From the NCBI RefSeq assembly GCF_000632715.1, contig NZ_BAWO01000029.1, positions 30,294-94,293 on the forward strand: DNA of 64,000 bases, written 5' to 3'. The notes beneath the pieces are model-generated. The model was not told where the DNA came from. It did not search any database and was given only the letters and a program-made list of their open reading frames with translations. Below are positions 52,495 to 62,123 of the stretch, piece after piece. The DNA is from Parageobacillus caldoxylosilyticus NBRC 107762 (lineage in GTDB: Bacteria; Bacillota; Bacilli; Bacillales; Anoxybacillaceae). Each line of letters begins with the position of its first letter. Position 1 is the stretch's first letter. The position numbers and the translations under genes are program-made.

Positions 52495-53190
52495 ATGATC
52501 GGCTGTCTATGTATCCATGGATTTACGGGAAGCCCTGATGAAGTTGCCCCACTGGCAGAGTATTTGCGAAAGCGGACGGATTGGATGATCAAAACCCCCA
52601 CTCTTCCCGGCCACGGAGAAGAGCTGCAGCTGAAAGGAATTACGTATGATCAATGGTTTCAAGCGGCGGAACGGGAGCTGCAAGCGTTAATGGACGAGTG
52701 TGAAACGGTATATGTCATCGGTTTTTCGATGGGCGGAGTGATCGCCGTCTATTTAGCGGAAAAATACCGCATTGACAAGTTAGTGCTGTTAAGCGCGGCA
52801 TTTTATTATGTAAATCCGCGCCAATTATGGAAAGACATTCGTGATATGTTTCGCAATGGGTGGCGGCGCATTGGCGAACATCCGCTGTTTATCCGTTATA
52901 AAAATAAGATGCGATCCACGCCACTTGCTGCGGTATTAGAGTTTCGCAAACTAGTGAATGAAGTACGGCCGCGTCTTCCCTACGTTCATGTCCCGGTGTT
53001 GATTGTGCAGGGAGAAAAAGACGGGATTGTTCCGCTAAAAAGCGCCCATTATTTATATCAAAGAATTGGTTCATCCAAAAAGAAACTATTATTCTTGCCC
53101 GAGTCTTATCATCACGTCTGCCATAGCGCAGACCGGCACCTGTTGTTTACCGAAGTCGAAAAGTTTTTATGGGAAAATGGTAATGATTGA
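52495..53190 (+). CDS. Alpha/beta hydrolase (carboxylesterase/lysophospholipase type)
   Basis: The 231-residue protein has HGFTGSPDE (oxyanion loop), nucleophile Ser in VIGFSMGGVIAVYLAEKY, Asp in QGEKDGIVPLKS and His in SYHHVCHSADR, the order of the Est30/monoacylglycerol lipase type. No signal peptide is present. CGGTGATAATC precedes ATG 52495. It stands between murF and the helicase gene, with its own terminator upstream. Substrate is unknown. Confidence 0.85.
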   Translation: MIGCLCIHGFTGSPDEVAPLAEYLRKRTDWMIKTPTLPGHGEELQLKGITYDQWFQAAERELQALMDECETVYVIGFSMGGVIAVYLAEKYRIDKLVLLSAAFYYVNPRQLWKDIRDMFRNGWRRIGEHPLFIRYKNKMRSTPLAAVLEFRKLVNEVRPRLPYVHVPVLIVQGEKDGIVPLKSAHYLYQRIGSSKKKLLFLPESYHHVCHSADRHLLFTEVEKFLWENGND

Positions 53191-53283
53191 AAATGACAGA
53201 TGAAAATGGTATGATAACTGTCAAAACATTTTTATTTGATTTTATATTGATCAGTAAGGATGATTAAAGGAGTTTGAATAACA

Positions 53284-54684
53284 TTGACGACATTTCAAGA
53301 GTTAGGATTAAGCAATGAATTAATGAAGGCGATCAGCCGCATGGGGTTTGAAGAAACGACCCCGATTCAAGCAAAGACGATTCCGCTAAGCTTGCAAAAT
53401 AAAGATGTAATTGGACAAGCACAAACCGGTACCGGGAAAACGGCGGCGTTTGGCATTCCGCTTATTGAAAAAGTAGATGTGAAAAAGGAAGCAGTGCAAG
53501 GATTGGTCGTGGCCCCAACGCGTGAGCTGGCGATTCAAGTATCAGAAGAGCTTTATAAAATTGGTGCCGTCAAGCGCGTGCGCGTATTGCCGATTTACGG
53601 CGGGCAGGATATTGAACGGCAAATTCGCGCGTTGAAAAAACATCCGCACATTATTGTCGGGACACCGGGGCGAATTATCGACCATATCAACCGCAAGACG
53701 TTGCGGTTAGAGCAGGTGCATACAGTGGTGCTCGATGAAGCGGATGAAATGCTGAATATGGGATTTATTGACGATATTGAGGCGATTTTAAGCAATGTTC
53801 CGAAACAGCGGCAAACGTTATTGTTTTCAGCGACCATGCCGGAACCGATCCGCCGCATTGCCGAGCGGTTTATGAATGATCCGCAGCTCGTAAAAGTAAA
53901 AGCAAAAGAAATGACCGTTCCGAATATTCAACAATATTACCTCGAAGTGCAAGAAAAAAAGAAATTCGATATTTTGACGCGTTTATTGGATATTCAGGCC
54001 CCCGAGCTGGCGATTGTGTTCGGGCGGACAAAGCGGCGTGTCGATGAATTGGCGGAAGCGCTAAATTTGCGCGGCTATGCGGCGGAAGGGATTCACGGCG
54101 ATTTAAGCCAGGCGAAACGTCTCTCTGTGTTGCGCAAATTTAAAGAAGGTGCGATCGAGATTTTGGTCGCCACGGATGTAGCGGCGCGCGGGCTGGATAT
54201 TTCCGGCGTGACGCATGTGTACAATTTTGATATCCCTCAAGATCCGGAAAGCTACGTTCACCGCATTGGCCGCACCGGCCGCGCAGGGAAAACAGGCGTC
54301 GCGATGACGTTTGTGACACCAAGGGAAATCGGACAGCTTCATAACATTGAACGGACGACAAAGCGGAAAATGGAGCGTATGAAACCGCCAACATTGGACG
54401 AAGCGCTGGAAGGGCAGCAGCGTATCGCGGTGGAAAAATTGGTGAATGTGGTAGAAAGCGAAAACTTGTCTTTCTATAAACGAGCTGCTGAAGAGCTATT
54501 AGAGGAACATGATTCGGTTTCGCTGGTAGCCGCATGTATTAAAATGTTGACAAAAGAACCGGATACGACGCCGGTGCGGTTAACGGAAGAGCCGCCGCTT
54601 CCGGTTAAACGGGAGAAAAAGCGGGGAAACCGCGCGGAAGGCCCATTCCGTGAGCGTGCCAAAAAACGGCGCGTTGCCCGTTAA
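53284..54684 (+). CDS. cshA: DEAD-box RNA helicase CshA
   Basis: The 466-residue protein carries the helicase motifs: Q motif [20 protein letters not shown], Ia [39 protein letters not shown] and [14 protein letters not shown] basic C-terminal tail ([20 protein letters not shown]) is typical of CshA. It works in cold adaptation and RNA decay with RNase Y. AAAGGAG precedes TTG 53284 at about 11 bases. Adjacent gene order matches ydbR of B. subtilis. Confidence 0.94.
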   Translation: MTTFQELGLSNELMKAISRMGFEETTPIQAKTIPLSLQNKDVIGQAQTGTGKTAAFGIPLIEKVDVKKEAVQGLVVAPTRELAIQVSEELYKIGAVKRVRVLPIYGGQDIERQIRALKKHPHIIVGTPGRIIDHINRKTLRLEQVHTVVLDEADEMLNMGFIDDIEAILSNVPKQRQTLLFSATMPEPIRRIAERFMNDPQLVKVKAKEMTVPNIQQYYLEVQEKKKFDILTRLLDIQAPELAIVFGRTKRRVDELAEALNLRGYAAEGIHGDLSQAKRLSVLRKFKEGAIEILVATDVAARGLDISGVTHVYNFDIPQDPESYVHRIGRTGRAGKTGVAMTFVTPREIGQLHNIERTTKRKMERMKPPTLDEALEGQQRIAVEKLVNVVESENLSFYKRAAEELLEEHDSVSLVAACIKMLTKEPDTTPVRLTEEPPLPVKREKKRGNRAEGPFRERAKKRRVAR

Positions 54685-54710
54685 AAACGGTGCAACAGGC
54701 GCCGTTTTTT
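54684..54710 (+). terminator. Intrinsic terminator after cshA
   Basis: AAAACGGTGC / GGCGCCGTTTT imperfect stem, followed by TTTTTTGC. Confidence 0.7.
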
Positions 54711-54712
54711 GC

Positions 54713-54887
54713 TATGGTAAAATGTATATGCGCGAACAACAGCCGGGCAGCAAACAGAATGAATATATCCATTGGGGAAAAGAAATTTTTATGGCGATCG
54801 TCCTGCTTGGCTATGTCGCCATGAGCGTTCATTTGCAGCAGTGTTCCCTGTCGCAAACGATGACGTTTGCGCCCTTTTTTAGAAATC
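54713..54887 (+). other. Possible small transcription unit downstream of cshA
   Basis: TGG-TAAAAT (54715-54723), an extended -10-like sequence, is followed after about 130 bases by a terminator (CGCAAACG ATGA CGTTTGCG then CCCTTTTTTAG, 54853-54887). A short frame starting ATG 54793 has a poor ribosome site. It may be a small RNA or a remnant of the ydbST genes that follow cshA in B. subtilis. It is unconfirmed. Confidence 0.3.
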
Positions 54888-54964
54888 GAATGGGTTGACG
54901 GCGTCATTTTCATCCGCTAATTCATCAGATCCCGCTTTCATTGTCGAGAAAGCGGCGATGATGG

Positions 54965-55582
54965 TTAGCGATGAAGAAGAAAAGGCCGATGCGGGCGCAG
55001 GCGAGACGAGATAAAAGGAGCAATAATCCCTCCTGTTAAAAAACCAAATAGGTGGGCGACCATATTCAGATCAGGAGTGGTAAATGCGATAAATAAACTA
55101 ATACAGATAACGGCGAGAAGAAGGCGGGCATGCTGATGGTCGATTATATCGCGGCGGAATACGATTAAATAGCCATACATGCCGAACAGGCCAAAAATAG
55201 CGCCAGACGCTCCAACGTGACTGTACATAGCCGGCAGAAGGAAAAAGGAGGCGATGTTGGCGCCGACTCCGCTCCCTATATAAAGAAGCAAAAACTTGCT
55301 TTTCCCTAACATTTGCTCTAATGCAGGGCCGAATAAAAGAAGAGAAATGGAATTGATCATCATATGTTCAAACCGCACATGAAAAACAAGAGGGCTTACA
55401 AGCCGCCAATACTCCCCTTCGCGTATGGCGGCATTAAATCCAATCATTCGTTCCCATAATGGTTCCGCACTCGAAAGACGCAAAAAAAACATAAACCATA
55501 TGACTACATGAAGGATCACAAGGATAGAAACAACGGGATAAAGGCGAAAAAAAACACGGGCGTTTTCCCTGCGCACAAACAT
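54965..55582 (-). CDS. Rhomboid family intramembrane protease (YdcA-like)
   Basis: The 205-residue protein has six helices. Catalytic Ser lies in HVGASGAIFGLFGMYGYLI and His in NMVAHLFGFLTGGIIAPFIS; upstream VFHVRFEHMMINSISLLLFG is the conserved L1 region. AAGGAGAGAATGAC precedes ATG 55582. It is divergent from acpS, as in B. subtilis ydcA-acpS. Substrates are unknown. Confidence 0.92.
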   Translation of the reverse strand: MFVRRENARVFFRLYPVVSILVILHVVIWFMFFLRLSSAEPLWERMIGFNAAIREGEYWRLVSPLVFHVRFEHMMINSISLLLFGPALEQMLGKSKFLLLYIGSGVGANIASFFLLPAMYSHVGASGAIFGLFGMYGYLIVFRRDIIDHQHARLLLAVICISLFIAFTTPDLNMVAHLFGFLTGGIIAPFISSRLRPHRPFLLHR

Positions 55583-55715
55583 GTCATTCTCTCCTTCATC
55601 TTTGTTTATCAAAAAATGGCTAGGAAAGCTTCCGCTTTGGCGGGCAAAACGAATAAGTGAAAGATGAATCGGCTTATTAAAATGGTATGTAAGAAGTAGA
55701 AAGGATAGAAGGACA

Positions 55716-56075
55716 ATGATTATCGGAGTTGGCATTGATATTGTGGAATTAGAGCGGGTTAGACAGTTGATGGAAAAAAATGAAAAATTGATTGACCGCA
55801 TTTTAACGAGGGACGAAAAAAATGTGTTTGCACAATTATCGCCAAAACGCAAAGTGGAATTTTTAGCGGGGCGGTTTGCGGCGAAAGAAGCGTACGCAAA
55901 AGCCGTCGGCACAGGAATTGGAAAACATCTGTCATTCCACGATATTCAAATTATGAACGACCTGCATGGAAAGCCAATCGTCGTTTCAGATGCGAATGAC
56001 TGCCGCATCCATCTTTCCATTTCTCATAGCCGTGATTATGCAATCGCTCAAGTAATTATTGAGCGCTTGTCATAG
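55716..56075 (+). CDS. acpS: Holo-[acyl-carrier-protein] synthase AcpS
   Basis: The 119-residue protein transfers phosphopantetheine from CoA to acyl carrier protein. It begins [17 protein letters not shown] (Mg-binding Asp) and has [20 protein letters not shown] (catalytic Glu) and [28 protein letters not shown] precedes ATG 55716. It is an essential lipid-synthesis gene; the next gene follows at 82 bases. Confidence 0.95.
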   Translation: MIIGVGIDIVELERVRQLMEKNEKLIDRILTRDEKNVFAQLSPKRKVEFLAGRFAAKEAYAKAVGTGIGKHLSFHDIQIMNDLHGKPIVVSDANDCRIHLSISHSRDYAIAQVIIERLS

Positions 56076-56157
56076 CTAGTCTGCATATTCCCCGAAGTTG
56101 TCTCATATATTGTAATGCGAAAAGGGAAATCGATATGAGGCAAAGGGGTTGAAATGA

Positions 56158-57171
56158 ATGAGGAGAAAGGTGCTCAGTGTATTGGTTGGCATCATATTGC
56201 TTATTGCTTTAGCTGGCTGTGGGTCAAAATCACAGGAAGATGTCATCAAAGCGCTCGATGAAAAAATGGATGAGATCACAAGCTACCAGGCAGAAGCAAA
56301 AATGACATTTCAAACAGGTTCAAAACCGCAAGTATATAACGTCGAAATCTGGTATAAACATCCTGCCTATTACCGTGTCAGCTTAAAAAATGCGGACAAA
56401 GAGCAAAGTCAGATGATTTTGCGCAATGATGAAGGGGTCTTTGTGTTTACGCCGGCGCTTAATAAAAGCTTCCGGTTCCAAAGTGATTGGCCGAAAAACA
56501 GCAGTCAGGCCTATTTGTATGAGTCATTGGTCAAAGACATTTTGAGCGATTCGAAGGCGAAGTTTAAAGCGACAAAAAATCATTACGTATTTGAAACGAA
56601 AACAAACTATCCAAACAGCAATGTCGTGCCGACGCAAGAAATTACGTTAAACAAAAAGGATTTATCACCGGTATCGGTCAAAGTGATGGATACCGACCGA
56701 AAAGCTTTGTTAACCGTGCAATTCTCCAAGGTCGAATTTAATAAAAAGTTTGATGATGATGCATTTGACACATCGAAAAATATGACGGGAGCGCGTTTAG
56801 AAGTGCCGACGATGGCAGAAGCGAAAGACAAAGCGATGGAAGTCATGTATCCGGTGCAGCTGCCGGAAGGAGTAAAGCAAATCGATGAGAAGGAAGTTGC
56901 CAGTGAAAACGGAAAACGAGTGATTATGACGTTCGGCGGCGAAAAAACATTTACATTAGTTCAGGAAAAAGCAAAAGTTTTACCGGCAACAAGCACACCG
57001 ATGCTGGTCAATGGCGAGCCGGTCGATTTAGGTTTTGCGATTGGTACGCTGACGGACAAAACATTGACATGGTCGTATAAAGGTGTCGACTTTACGATTG
57101 CTTCCGATGATTTAACACCGGAGGAAATGGTCATGGTAGCCCGCTCCGTGCAAGGAAAGGCGATTAAATAA
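56158..57171 (+). CDS. LolA-like outer-layer lipoprotein (YdcC-like, sporulation-associated)
   Basis: The 337-residue protein has a lipoprotein signal (VLVGIILLIALAGCGSKSQE; lipobox LAGC) and a LolA/LolB-like beta-barrel half-pipe: YQAEAKMTFQTGSKPQVYNV, EIWYKHPAYYRVSLKNADKE, LRNDEGVFVFTPALNKSFRF. A C-terminal domain of about 120 residues follows. The relative YdcC and GerS proteins act in sporulation and germination. The gene order acpS-ydcC-alr supports the assignment. AGGCAAAGGGGTTGAA precedes ATG 56158. Confidence 0.85.
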   Translation: MRRKVLSVLVGIILLIALAGCGSKSQEDVIKALDEKMDEITSYQAEAKMTFQTGSKPQVYNVEIWYKHPAYYRVSLKNADKEQSQMILRNDEGVFVFTPALNKSFRFQSDWPKNSSQAYLYESLVKDILSDSKAKFKATKNHYVFETKTNYPNSNVVPTQEITLNKKDLSPVSVKVMDTDRKALLTVQFSKVEFNKKFDDDAFDTSKNMTGARLEVPTMAEAKDKAMEVMYPVQLPEGVKQIDEKEVASENGKRVIMTFGGEKTFTLVQEKAKVLPATSTPMLVNGEPVDLGFAIGTLTDKTLTWSYKGVDFTIASDDLTPEEMVMVARSVQGKAIK

Positions 57172-57185
57172 TTGATTTGCTAGGC

Positions 57186-57219
57186 AACAGGCTCGCGGCT
57201 TGCCGAGCCTGTTTTTTTT
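57186..57219 (+). terminator. Intrinsic terminator
   Basis: AACAGGCTCG / CGAGCCTGTT stem followed by TTTTTTTAG. Confidence 0.88.
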
Positions 57220-57360
57220 AGGAAAAGGCAGACTCTTAAGACAATGATATATTCCTTCCTTGTTTAGAAAGTGGTAAACTAAAAAAGGATAGCGCAAATT
57301 AGAGCGTTTACATTCAAAAAATAACTCTGAGATCTGCTAGACAAGGAAGGACAGCGAGAA

Positions 57361-58530
57361 ATGATGAATTCATTTTACCGTGATACGTGGGCTGAAATTG
57401 ATTTAGACGCGATTTATTACAATGTTTCTCAACTTAAGAAGCTTTTGCCGGATGAAACTTGCATTATGGCAGTGGTAAAGGCGAATGCATACGGCCACGG
57501 CGATGCGCAAGTGGCGAAGACAGCGCTGGAGGCCGGCGCTTCCTATTTGGCCGTAGCTTTTTTAGATGAAGCGCTTGCATTGCGAGAAAAAGGAATCACT
57601 GCTCCGATTCTCGTATTAGGCGCTTCTCGTCCTAGCGATGTCCATCTTGCCGCCAAGCACAAAATCTCACTTACGGTGTTTCAACCGGACTGGGTCGAGC
57701 AAGCGGCCGATTTATACAAGGGAACGGAACGAGTGCGGTTCCATTTAAAAATGGATACGGGAATGGGACGGTTAGGAGTCAGAGAGGAAGCGGAGACAAA
57801 ACGCATTGTTGAATTAATCGACGGCCATCCGTATTTTTCGCTGGAAGGCGTTTATACTCATTTCGCCACAGCCGATGAAATCAATACCGATTATTTTTCC
57901 TTTCAGTATCGTCGTTTTCTGCAAATGTTAGAGTGGCTTCCGTATAAACCACCGATGATCCATTGCGGGAACAGCGCGACGGCTTTGCGGTTTCCGGATA
58001 AAGTATTTAATATGGTGCGCTTTGGCATTTCAATGTATGGATTGTCGCCTTCGCCAGCTATAAAGCCATACTTGCCATACGAGCTAAAAGAAGCTTTCTC
58101 CTTGCATAGCCGCCTTGTTCACGTTAAAAAGCTACAACCAGGAGAAAAAGTGAGCTACGGTGCAACCTATACGGCGGAGACGGAACAATGGATAGGCACT
58201 GTGCCAATCGGCTATGCAGACGGCTGGTTGCGCAAACTGCAAAATTTCCATGTGCTGGTGAACGGAAAAAAAGCGCCGATTGTCGGGAGAATCTGCATGG
58301 ATCAACTCATGATCCGTCTGCCTGAACCAATGCCGGTCGGAACGAAAGTGACTTTAATTGGGCGGCAGGGCGACGAATATATTTCCGTTGATGACGTGGC
58401 CCAATATCTTGGAACGATTAACTATGAGGTTCCTTGTACAGTAAGTTATCGCGTTCCCCGTATTTTTTTCAGAAATAAGAGTATAATGGAAGTGAGAAAT
58501 GTTGTTTTGAATGGCAATGATTATGTATAA
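57361..58530 (+). CDS. alr: Alanine racemase
   Basis: The 389-residue PLP enzyme interconverts L- and D-Ala, feeding the ligase of the ddl gene. The lysine lies in AVVKANAYGHGDAQV, with RVRFHLKMDTGMGRLGVRE, a Tyr on the other active-site face in KVSYGATYTAETEQ and RICMDQLMIRLP. AGGAAGGACAGCGAGAA precedes ATG 57361 (ATG 57364 also possible). The same gene order holds in B. subtilis (ydcC-alr-ndoAI). Confidence 0.95.
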   Translation: MMNSFYRDTWAEIDLDAIYYNVSQLKKLLPDETCIMAVVKANAYGHGDAQVAKTALEAGASYLAVAFLDEALALREKGITAPILVLGASRPSDVHLAAKHKISLTVFQPDWVEQAADLYKGTERVRFHLKMDTGMGRLGVREEAETKRIVELIDGHPYFSLEGVYTHFATADEINTDYFSFQYRRFLQMLEWLPYKPPMIHCGNSATALRFPDKVFNMVRFGISMYGLSPSPAIKPYLPYELKEAFSLHSRLVHVKKLQPGEKVSYGATYTAETEQWIGTVPIGYADGWLRKLQNFHVLVNGKKAPIVGRICMDQLMIRLPEPMPVGTKVTLIGRQGDEYISVDDVAQYLGTINYEVPCTVSYRVPRIFFRNKSIMEVRNVVLNGNDYV

Positions 58531-58643
58531 ACTTTTCAGAAGATAATACGCAGAAAACGCAGAAATGACTTTGCAGCGCCTTTATTTAGTGGTATGATGA
58601 AATGGAAGCAATGAATGGCTGCAGTTCGTGGAGGTGTATATTT

Positions 58644-58925
58644 GTGTCGGAGTCTAGCGCAACAACGGAAATCGTCGTTCGTTTGCCTCAATCATTAGTA
58701 ACAGAATTAGATGTGCTGGTGAAACAAGAAAACGGCAATCGGAATGAACTGATTTACCAAGCGACGAAAATGTATATTCGTGAGCGGAAGAAACGGCAAA
58801 TCCGCGAAGCGATGAGACGAGGCTACATGGAAATGGCAAAAATCAATTTATCGATCGCTTCAGAAGCGTTTCTTGCAGAATATGAAGCCGACCACACCGT
58901 TGAACGTTTAGTTAGCGGGGGGTAA
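58644..58925 (+). CDS. ndoAI: Antitoxin EndoAI / MazE (ribbon-helix-helix)
   Basis: The 93-residue protein has a CopG-type ribbon-helix-helix DNA-binding N-terminus ([40 protein letters not shown]) and a C-terminal toxin-binding part ([20 protein letters not shown]). GGAGGT before GTG 58644 and the exact EndoAI length support the start. It neutralises the RNase encoded five bases downstream and represses the operon. Confidence 0.92.
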   Translation: MSESSATTEIVVRLPQSLVTELDVLVKQENGNRNELIYQATKMYIRERKKRQIREAMRRGYMEMAKINLSIASEAFLAEYEADHTVERLVSGG

Positions 58926-58929
58926 TGCT

Positions 58930-59280
58930 TTGATTGTTAAACGTGGCGACGTTTATTTTGCGGACCTTTCCCCGGTAGTTGGCTCAGAGCAGGGCGGTGT
59001 CCGCCCCGTATTGGTCATCCAAAATGACATTGGCAATCGCTTTAGCCCAACGGTGATCGTAGCGGCGATTACAGCGCAAATTCAAAAAGCGAAGCTGCCA
59101 ACGCACGTTGAAATTGATGCAAAACGCTACGGGTTTGAGCGGGATTCCGTCATTTTGCTAGAACAAATTCGGACAATTGATAAACAGCGGCTCACGGATA
59201 AAATCACCCATTTAGATGATGAAATGATGGATAAAGTGGATGAAGCGCTGCAGATCAGTTTAGGACTTATCGATTTTTAA
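58930..59280 (+). CDS. ndoA: mRNA interferase EndoA / MazF toxin
   Basis: The 116-residue PemK/MazF-fold RNase reads [60 protein letters not shown]. EndoA cuts RNA at UACAU in Bacillus. GGGGGGTAATGC precedes TTG 58930, coupled to the antitoxin stop. The complete pair is intact. Sigma-B regulator genes, which follow it in B. subtilis, are not present. Confidence 0.95.
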   Translation: MIVKRGDVYFADLSPVVGSEQGGVRPVLVIQNDIGNRFSPTVIVAAITAQIQKAKLPTHVEIDAKRYGFERDSVILLEQIRTIDKQRLTDKITHLDDEMMDKVDEALQISLGLIDF

Positions 59281-59739
59281 CATAAACCGGCAAGAGTTTT
59301 CCCACTTCGAAAACATACGAAGCCTAGTTTGAAGTGGGCATCTTGAATCCGGTGCACAGGGTGGGAAACATCGCCCCAAGTGTTTGCTCATGAAAGTCTT
59401 GTGGAACAAGAGTCAGTGTCCATGCGAAGCACGGAAGAAGCTCTTTGGTACAAAAGAACCTGCCGACTTTAGTCGTGCGAAGATTCCGTTTGCAGTGCTT
59501 TGTCCTATCATTCTCCTGTTTCGATTTCGAAAAAGGGCTTATTCTGTGTTTGCAGCGTACTGAGCCATCTATCGCCTCTGCAATGTATAAACAAAGTGGC
59601 AGATAGTTTGTTTTGCTGTGCATAAAAAAGGACAGGTCGCGGGGAGAAACGATCTGTCCAACTATTTATAGTATGGTTGATCGGAAATAGCTGCATCTTT
59701 GTAGCTATTTTTATTTTCGCCATTGGAGGGATAATCGAT
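59281..59739. other. Non-coding gap where the sigma-B operon lies in B. subtilis
   Basis: About 460 bases with no credible gene. An inverted repeat (CCCACTTC near 59300 / GAAGTGGG near 59330) and a TnpB-like right-end feel (GAACCTGCCGACTTTAGTCG near 59457-59476, a short hairpin) hint at an IS200/IS605 remnant. A hairpin GGACAG...CTGTCC (59630-59660) is also present. None is certain. Confidence 0.4.
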
Positions 59740-61926
59740 TTGTTCAATAGAGAAGCGTTGATCGGCTTGATCGCCAATGAGTTGCAGTTGTCTGCCAATC
59801 AAGTGAGCAATGTCATTACCCTTTCCGAGGAGGGGAACACAGTACCGTTTATCGCCCGCTATCGCAAAGAGATGACAGGCGCGCTAGATGAAGTGCAGAT
59901 TCGTGATATTTTAGAGAAATGGAGCTACTTGCAAAGCCTAGAACAACGTAAAGAAGAAGTTCTTCGTCTTATCGATGAGCAAGGGAAATTGACGGATGAG
60001 TTGAAAAACGCGATTATGAGCGCCACGAAACTGCAGCAAGTCGAAGATTTGTATCGCCCTTATCGGCAAAAAAGACGCACGAAAGCTACGGTCGCCAAAG
60101 AAAAAGGGCTCGAACCGCTTGCTGAATGGCTATGGACATGTCCAGCGGAACCGAGACCGGAAGAAAAAGCACAGGAATTTATCAACCCGGAAAAAGAAGT
60201 GTTTACGGTGGAAGAAGCGCTCCAAGGAGCAAAAGATATCATTGCTGAAAAAGTGTCTGATGATGCGCAATTCCGCCAATGGATTCGCCAGCAAACGTGG
60301 AAAAAGGGAGTCATTGTATCAACGGCCAAAGCGCCGGAAAAGGATGAGAAGAAAGTATATGAAATGTATTACGAATACGAAGAGCCTGTACATAAGATTG
60401 TGCCGCACCGTGTGTTAGCGTTAAACCGCGGCGAAAAGGAAGAGGTGCTGCGTGTCACCATAAAGGCACCAGTAGAAGAGATTATGGCGTATTTACAAAA
60501 AAACGTGATCACAAATCCGCAATCTCCTGCCGCTCCGCTTTTATCTGAAGCAATAGAAGATGGCTATAAACGGCTTATCGAGCCGGCCATTGAACGCGAC
60601 ATCCGCAATGGGCTAACGGAAAAAGCGGAAGAGCGGGCGATTCACATTTTTTCTGAAAACTTGCGGAAGCTTTTGCTGCAGCCGCCATTGAAAGGAAAAA
60701 TCGTGCTTGGCATTGACCCGGCCTACCGAACGGGATGTAAGCTTGCTGTTGTTGATGAAACAGGCAAACTATTGAAAATTGATGTCATCTATCCACATCC
60801 ACCGCAGCAACGGGTAGACGAAGCAAGGGAAAAGTTAATTCGTCTAATCGCAGAATATCATGTAGAAATGATTGCGATTGGGAATGGAACAGCATCACGG
60901 GAAACGGAACAGTTCGTCGCCGATACGCTGAAGCAGGTGGATAGGGAAATCTTTTACTTAATTGTCAATGAAGCGGGTGCCAGCGTATATTCTGCCTCTG
61001 ATCTCGCACGCCAGGAATTCCCAGATTTGCAAGTTGAAGAGCGGAGCGCCGTTTCGATCGCCCGGCGCGTACAAGACCCATTGGCAGAATTGGTAAAAAT
61101 CGATCCAAAGTCCGTCGGTGTCGGCCAATATCAGCATGATGTTTCGCAAAAGAAATTAGCCGAATCGCTGCGCTTTGTCGTAGAAACGGTCGTGAACCAA
61201 GTCGGTGTCAATGTCAATACCGCATCTGTTTCCTTATTGCAATATGTATCGGGGCTTACAAAGACGGTGTCGGAAAATATTGTAAAGCGACGGGAAGAAC
61301 AAGGAAAATTTAGAAGCCGCGAAGAATTAAAATCGATACCGCGGCTCGGTGCGAAAACATATGAGCAATGTATTGGCTTTTTGCGTATTATTGACGGAGA
61401 TGAACCGCTCGACCGGACGCCGATCCATCCAGAGCGATACGAAGAAGTGAAAAAGCTATTGCAAAATTTAGGCTTTTCCACAGCGCATATCGGAAGCAAA
61501 GAACTTCGCGAGGCGCTGCAATCGCTGAATATTTCCGATACGGCCGCGAAGCTTGGTATCGGCGAATTAACGTTACAAGATATTATCGACGCCTTAATCC
61601 GCCCGGAACGCGATCCCCGTGATGAACTGCCAAAGCCGTTATTGCGCAAGGACGTTTTAAAAATGGAAGATTTAAAAGCGGGGATGGAACTAGAAGGCAC
61701 CGTACGGAATGTCGTTGACTTCGGCGCGTTTGTCGATATCGGCGTCAAGCAGGACGGGCTTGTGCATATTTCTAAATTAAGCAAGCAATACGTACGACAT
61801 CCGCTTGATGTTGTATCGGTCGGCGATGTCGTAAAAGTTTGGGTGGATCATGTAGATGTGAATAAAGAAAGAATCTCTTTATCAATGATTGCGCCAGCGG
61901 AGCTAGAGAAAACACTGCCTTCATGA
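59740..61926 (+). CDS. Tex family RNA-binding transcription accessory protein
   Basis: The 728-residue protein has the Tex N-terminal helical domain (IARYRKEMTGALDEVQIRDI), a YqgF RNase-H-like domain (VLGIDPAYRTGCKLAVVDET), two helix-hairpin-helix motifs (NVNTASVSLLQYVSGLTKTV) and a C-terminal S1 domain (GTVRNVVDFGAFVDIGVKQD). Tex is involved in transcript turnover and is widely conserved. GGAGGG precedes TTG 59740; an upstream ATG-type extension lacks a ribosome site. Matches ydcI position. Confidence 0.92.
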   Translation: MFNREALIGLIANELQLSANQVSNVITLSEEGNTVPFIARYRKEMTGALDEVQIRDILEKWSYLQSLEQRKEEVLRLIDEQGKLTDELKNAIMSATKLQQVEDLYRPYRQKRRTKATVAKEKGLEPLAEWLWTCPAEPRPEEKAQEFINPEKEVFTVEEALQGAKDIIAEKVSDDAQFRQWIRQQTWKKGVIVSTAKAPEKDEKKVYEMYYEYEEPVHKIVPHRVLALNRGEKEEVLRVTIKAPVEEIMAYLQKNVITNPQSPAAPLLSEAIEDGYKRLIEPAIERDIRNGLTEKAEERAIHIFSENLRKLLLQPPLKGKIVLGIDPAYRTGCKLAVVDETGKLLKIDVIYPHPPQQRVDEAREKLIRLIAEYHVEMIAIGNGTASRETEQFVADTLKQVDREIFYLIVNEAGASVYSASDLARQEFPDLQVEERSAVSIARRVQDPLAELVKIDPKSVGVGQYQHDVSQKKLAESLRFVVETVVNQVGVNVNTASVSLLQYVSGLTKTVSENIVKRREEQGKFRSREELKSIPRLGAKTYEQCIGFLRIIDGDEPLDRTPIHPERYEEVKKLLQNLGFSTAHIGSKELREALQSLNISDTAAKLGIGELTLQDIIDALIRPERDPRDELPKPLLRKDVLKMEDLKAGMELEGTVRNVVDFGAFVDIGVKQDGLVHISKLSKQYVRHPLDVVSVGDVVKVWVDHVDVNKERISLSMIAPAELEKTLPS

Positions 61927-62034
61927 GCAGTGTTTTCTCTGATAAAAAAACCAGCATTGGTTTAACAGTTTGATTTGATAACGATTTTTTTCATAGTAGG
62001 CTCGTCTCATTTGATTTTTTAGCCAAGTTGGCAT
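61921..62034 (-). CDS. cmpA: Cortex morphogenetic protein CmpA
   Basis: A 37-residue minus-strand peptide, too short for routine gene finding, begins MPTWLKNQMRRAYYEKNRYQ and ends LNQCWFFYQRKHCS. This is near-identical in pattern to B. subtilis CmpA, which lies in the same place between ydcI and ydcK and checks spore-coat/cortex assembly. TATAGGAGG lies seven to eight bases before its ATG on that strand. The 3' end overlaps the Tex stop by six bases, converging. Confidence 0.9.
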   Translation of the reverse strand: MPTWLKNQMRRAYYEKNRYQIKLLNQCWFFYQRKHCS

Positions 62035-62123
62035 CGTGTCCAACCTCCTATAATGAAAAGGTTAGTATATAATGTATGTACTGCCAGTCTGTCCTGTGCC
62101 AGAAAAGTGAGGAGTAAAGAGCA

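Noticed and set aside
54650..54898. 82-codon frame running out of cshA
   Set aside because: Begins inside cshA, passes two terminator hairpins and has no good ribosome site; kept only as a possible small transcription unit.
55583..55912. 110-codon N-terminal extension of the rhomboid gene
   Set aside because: It overlaps acpS antisense and lacks a ribosome site; AAGGAGAG precedes ATG 55582.
61131..61784. 217-codon minus-strand frame in tex
   Set aside because: Ser-rich antisense shadow of the conserved S1/HhH part of Tex.
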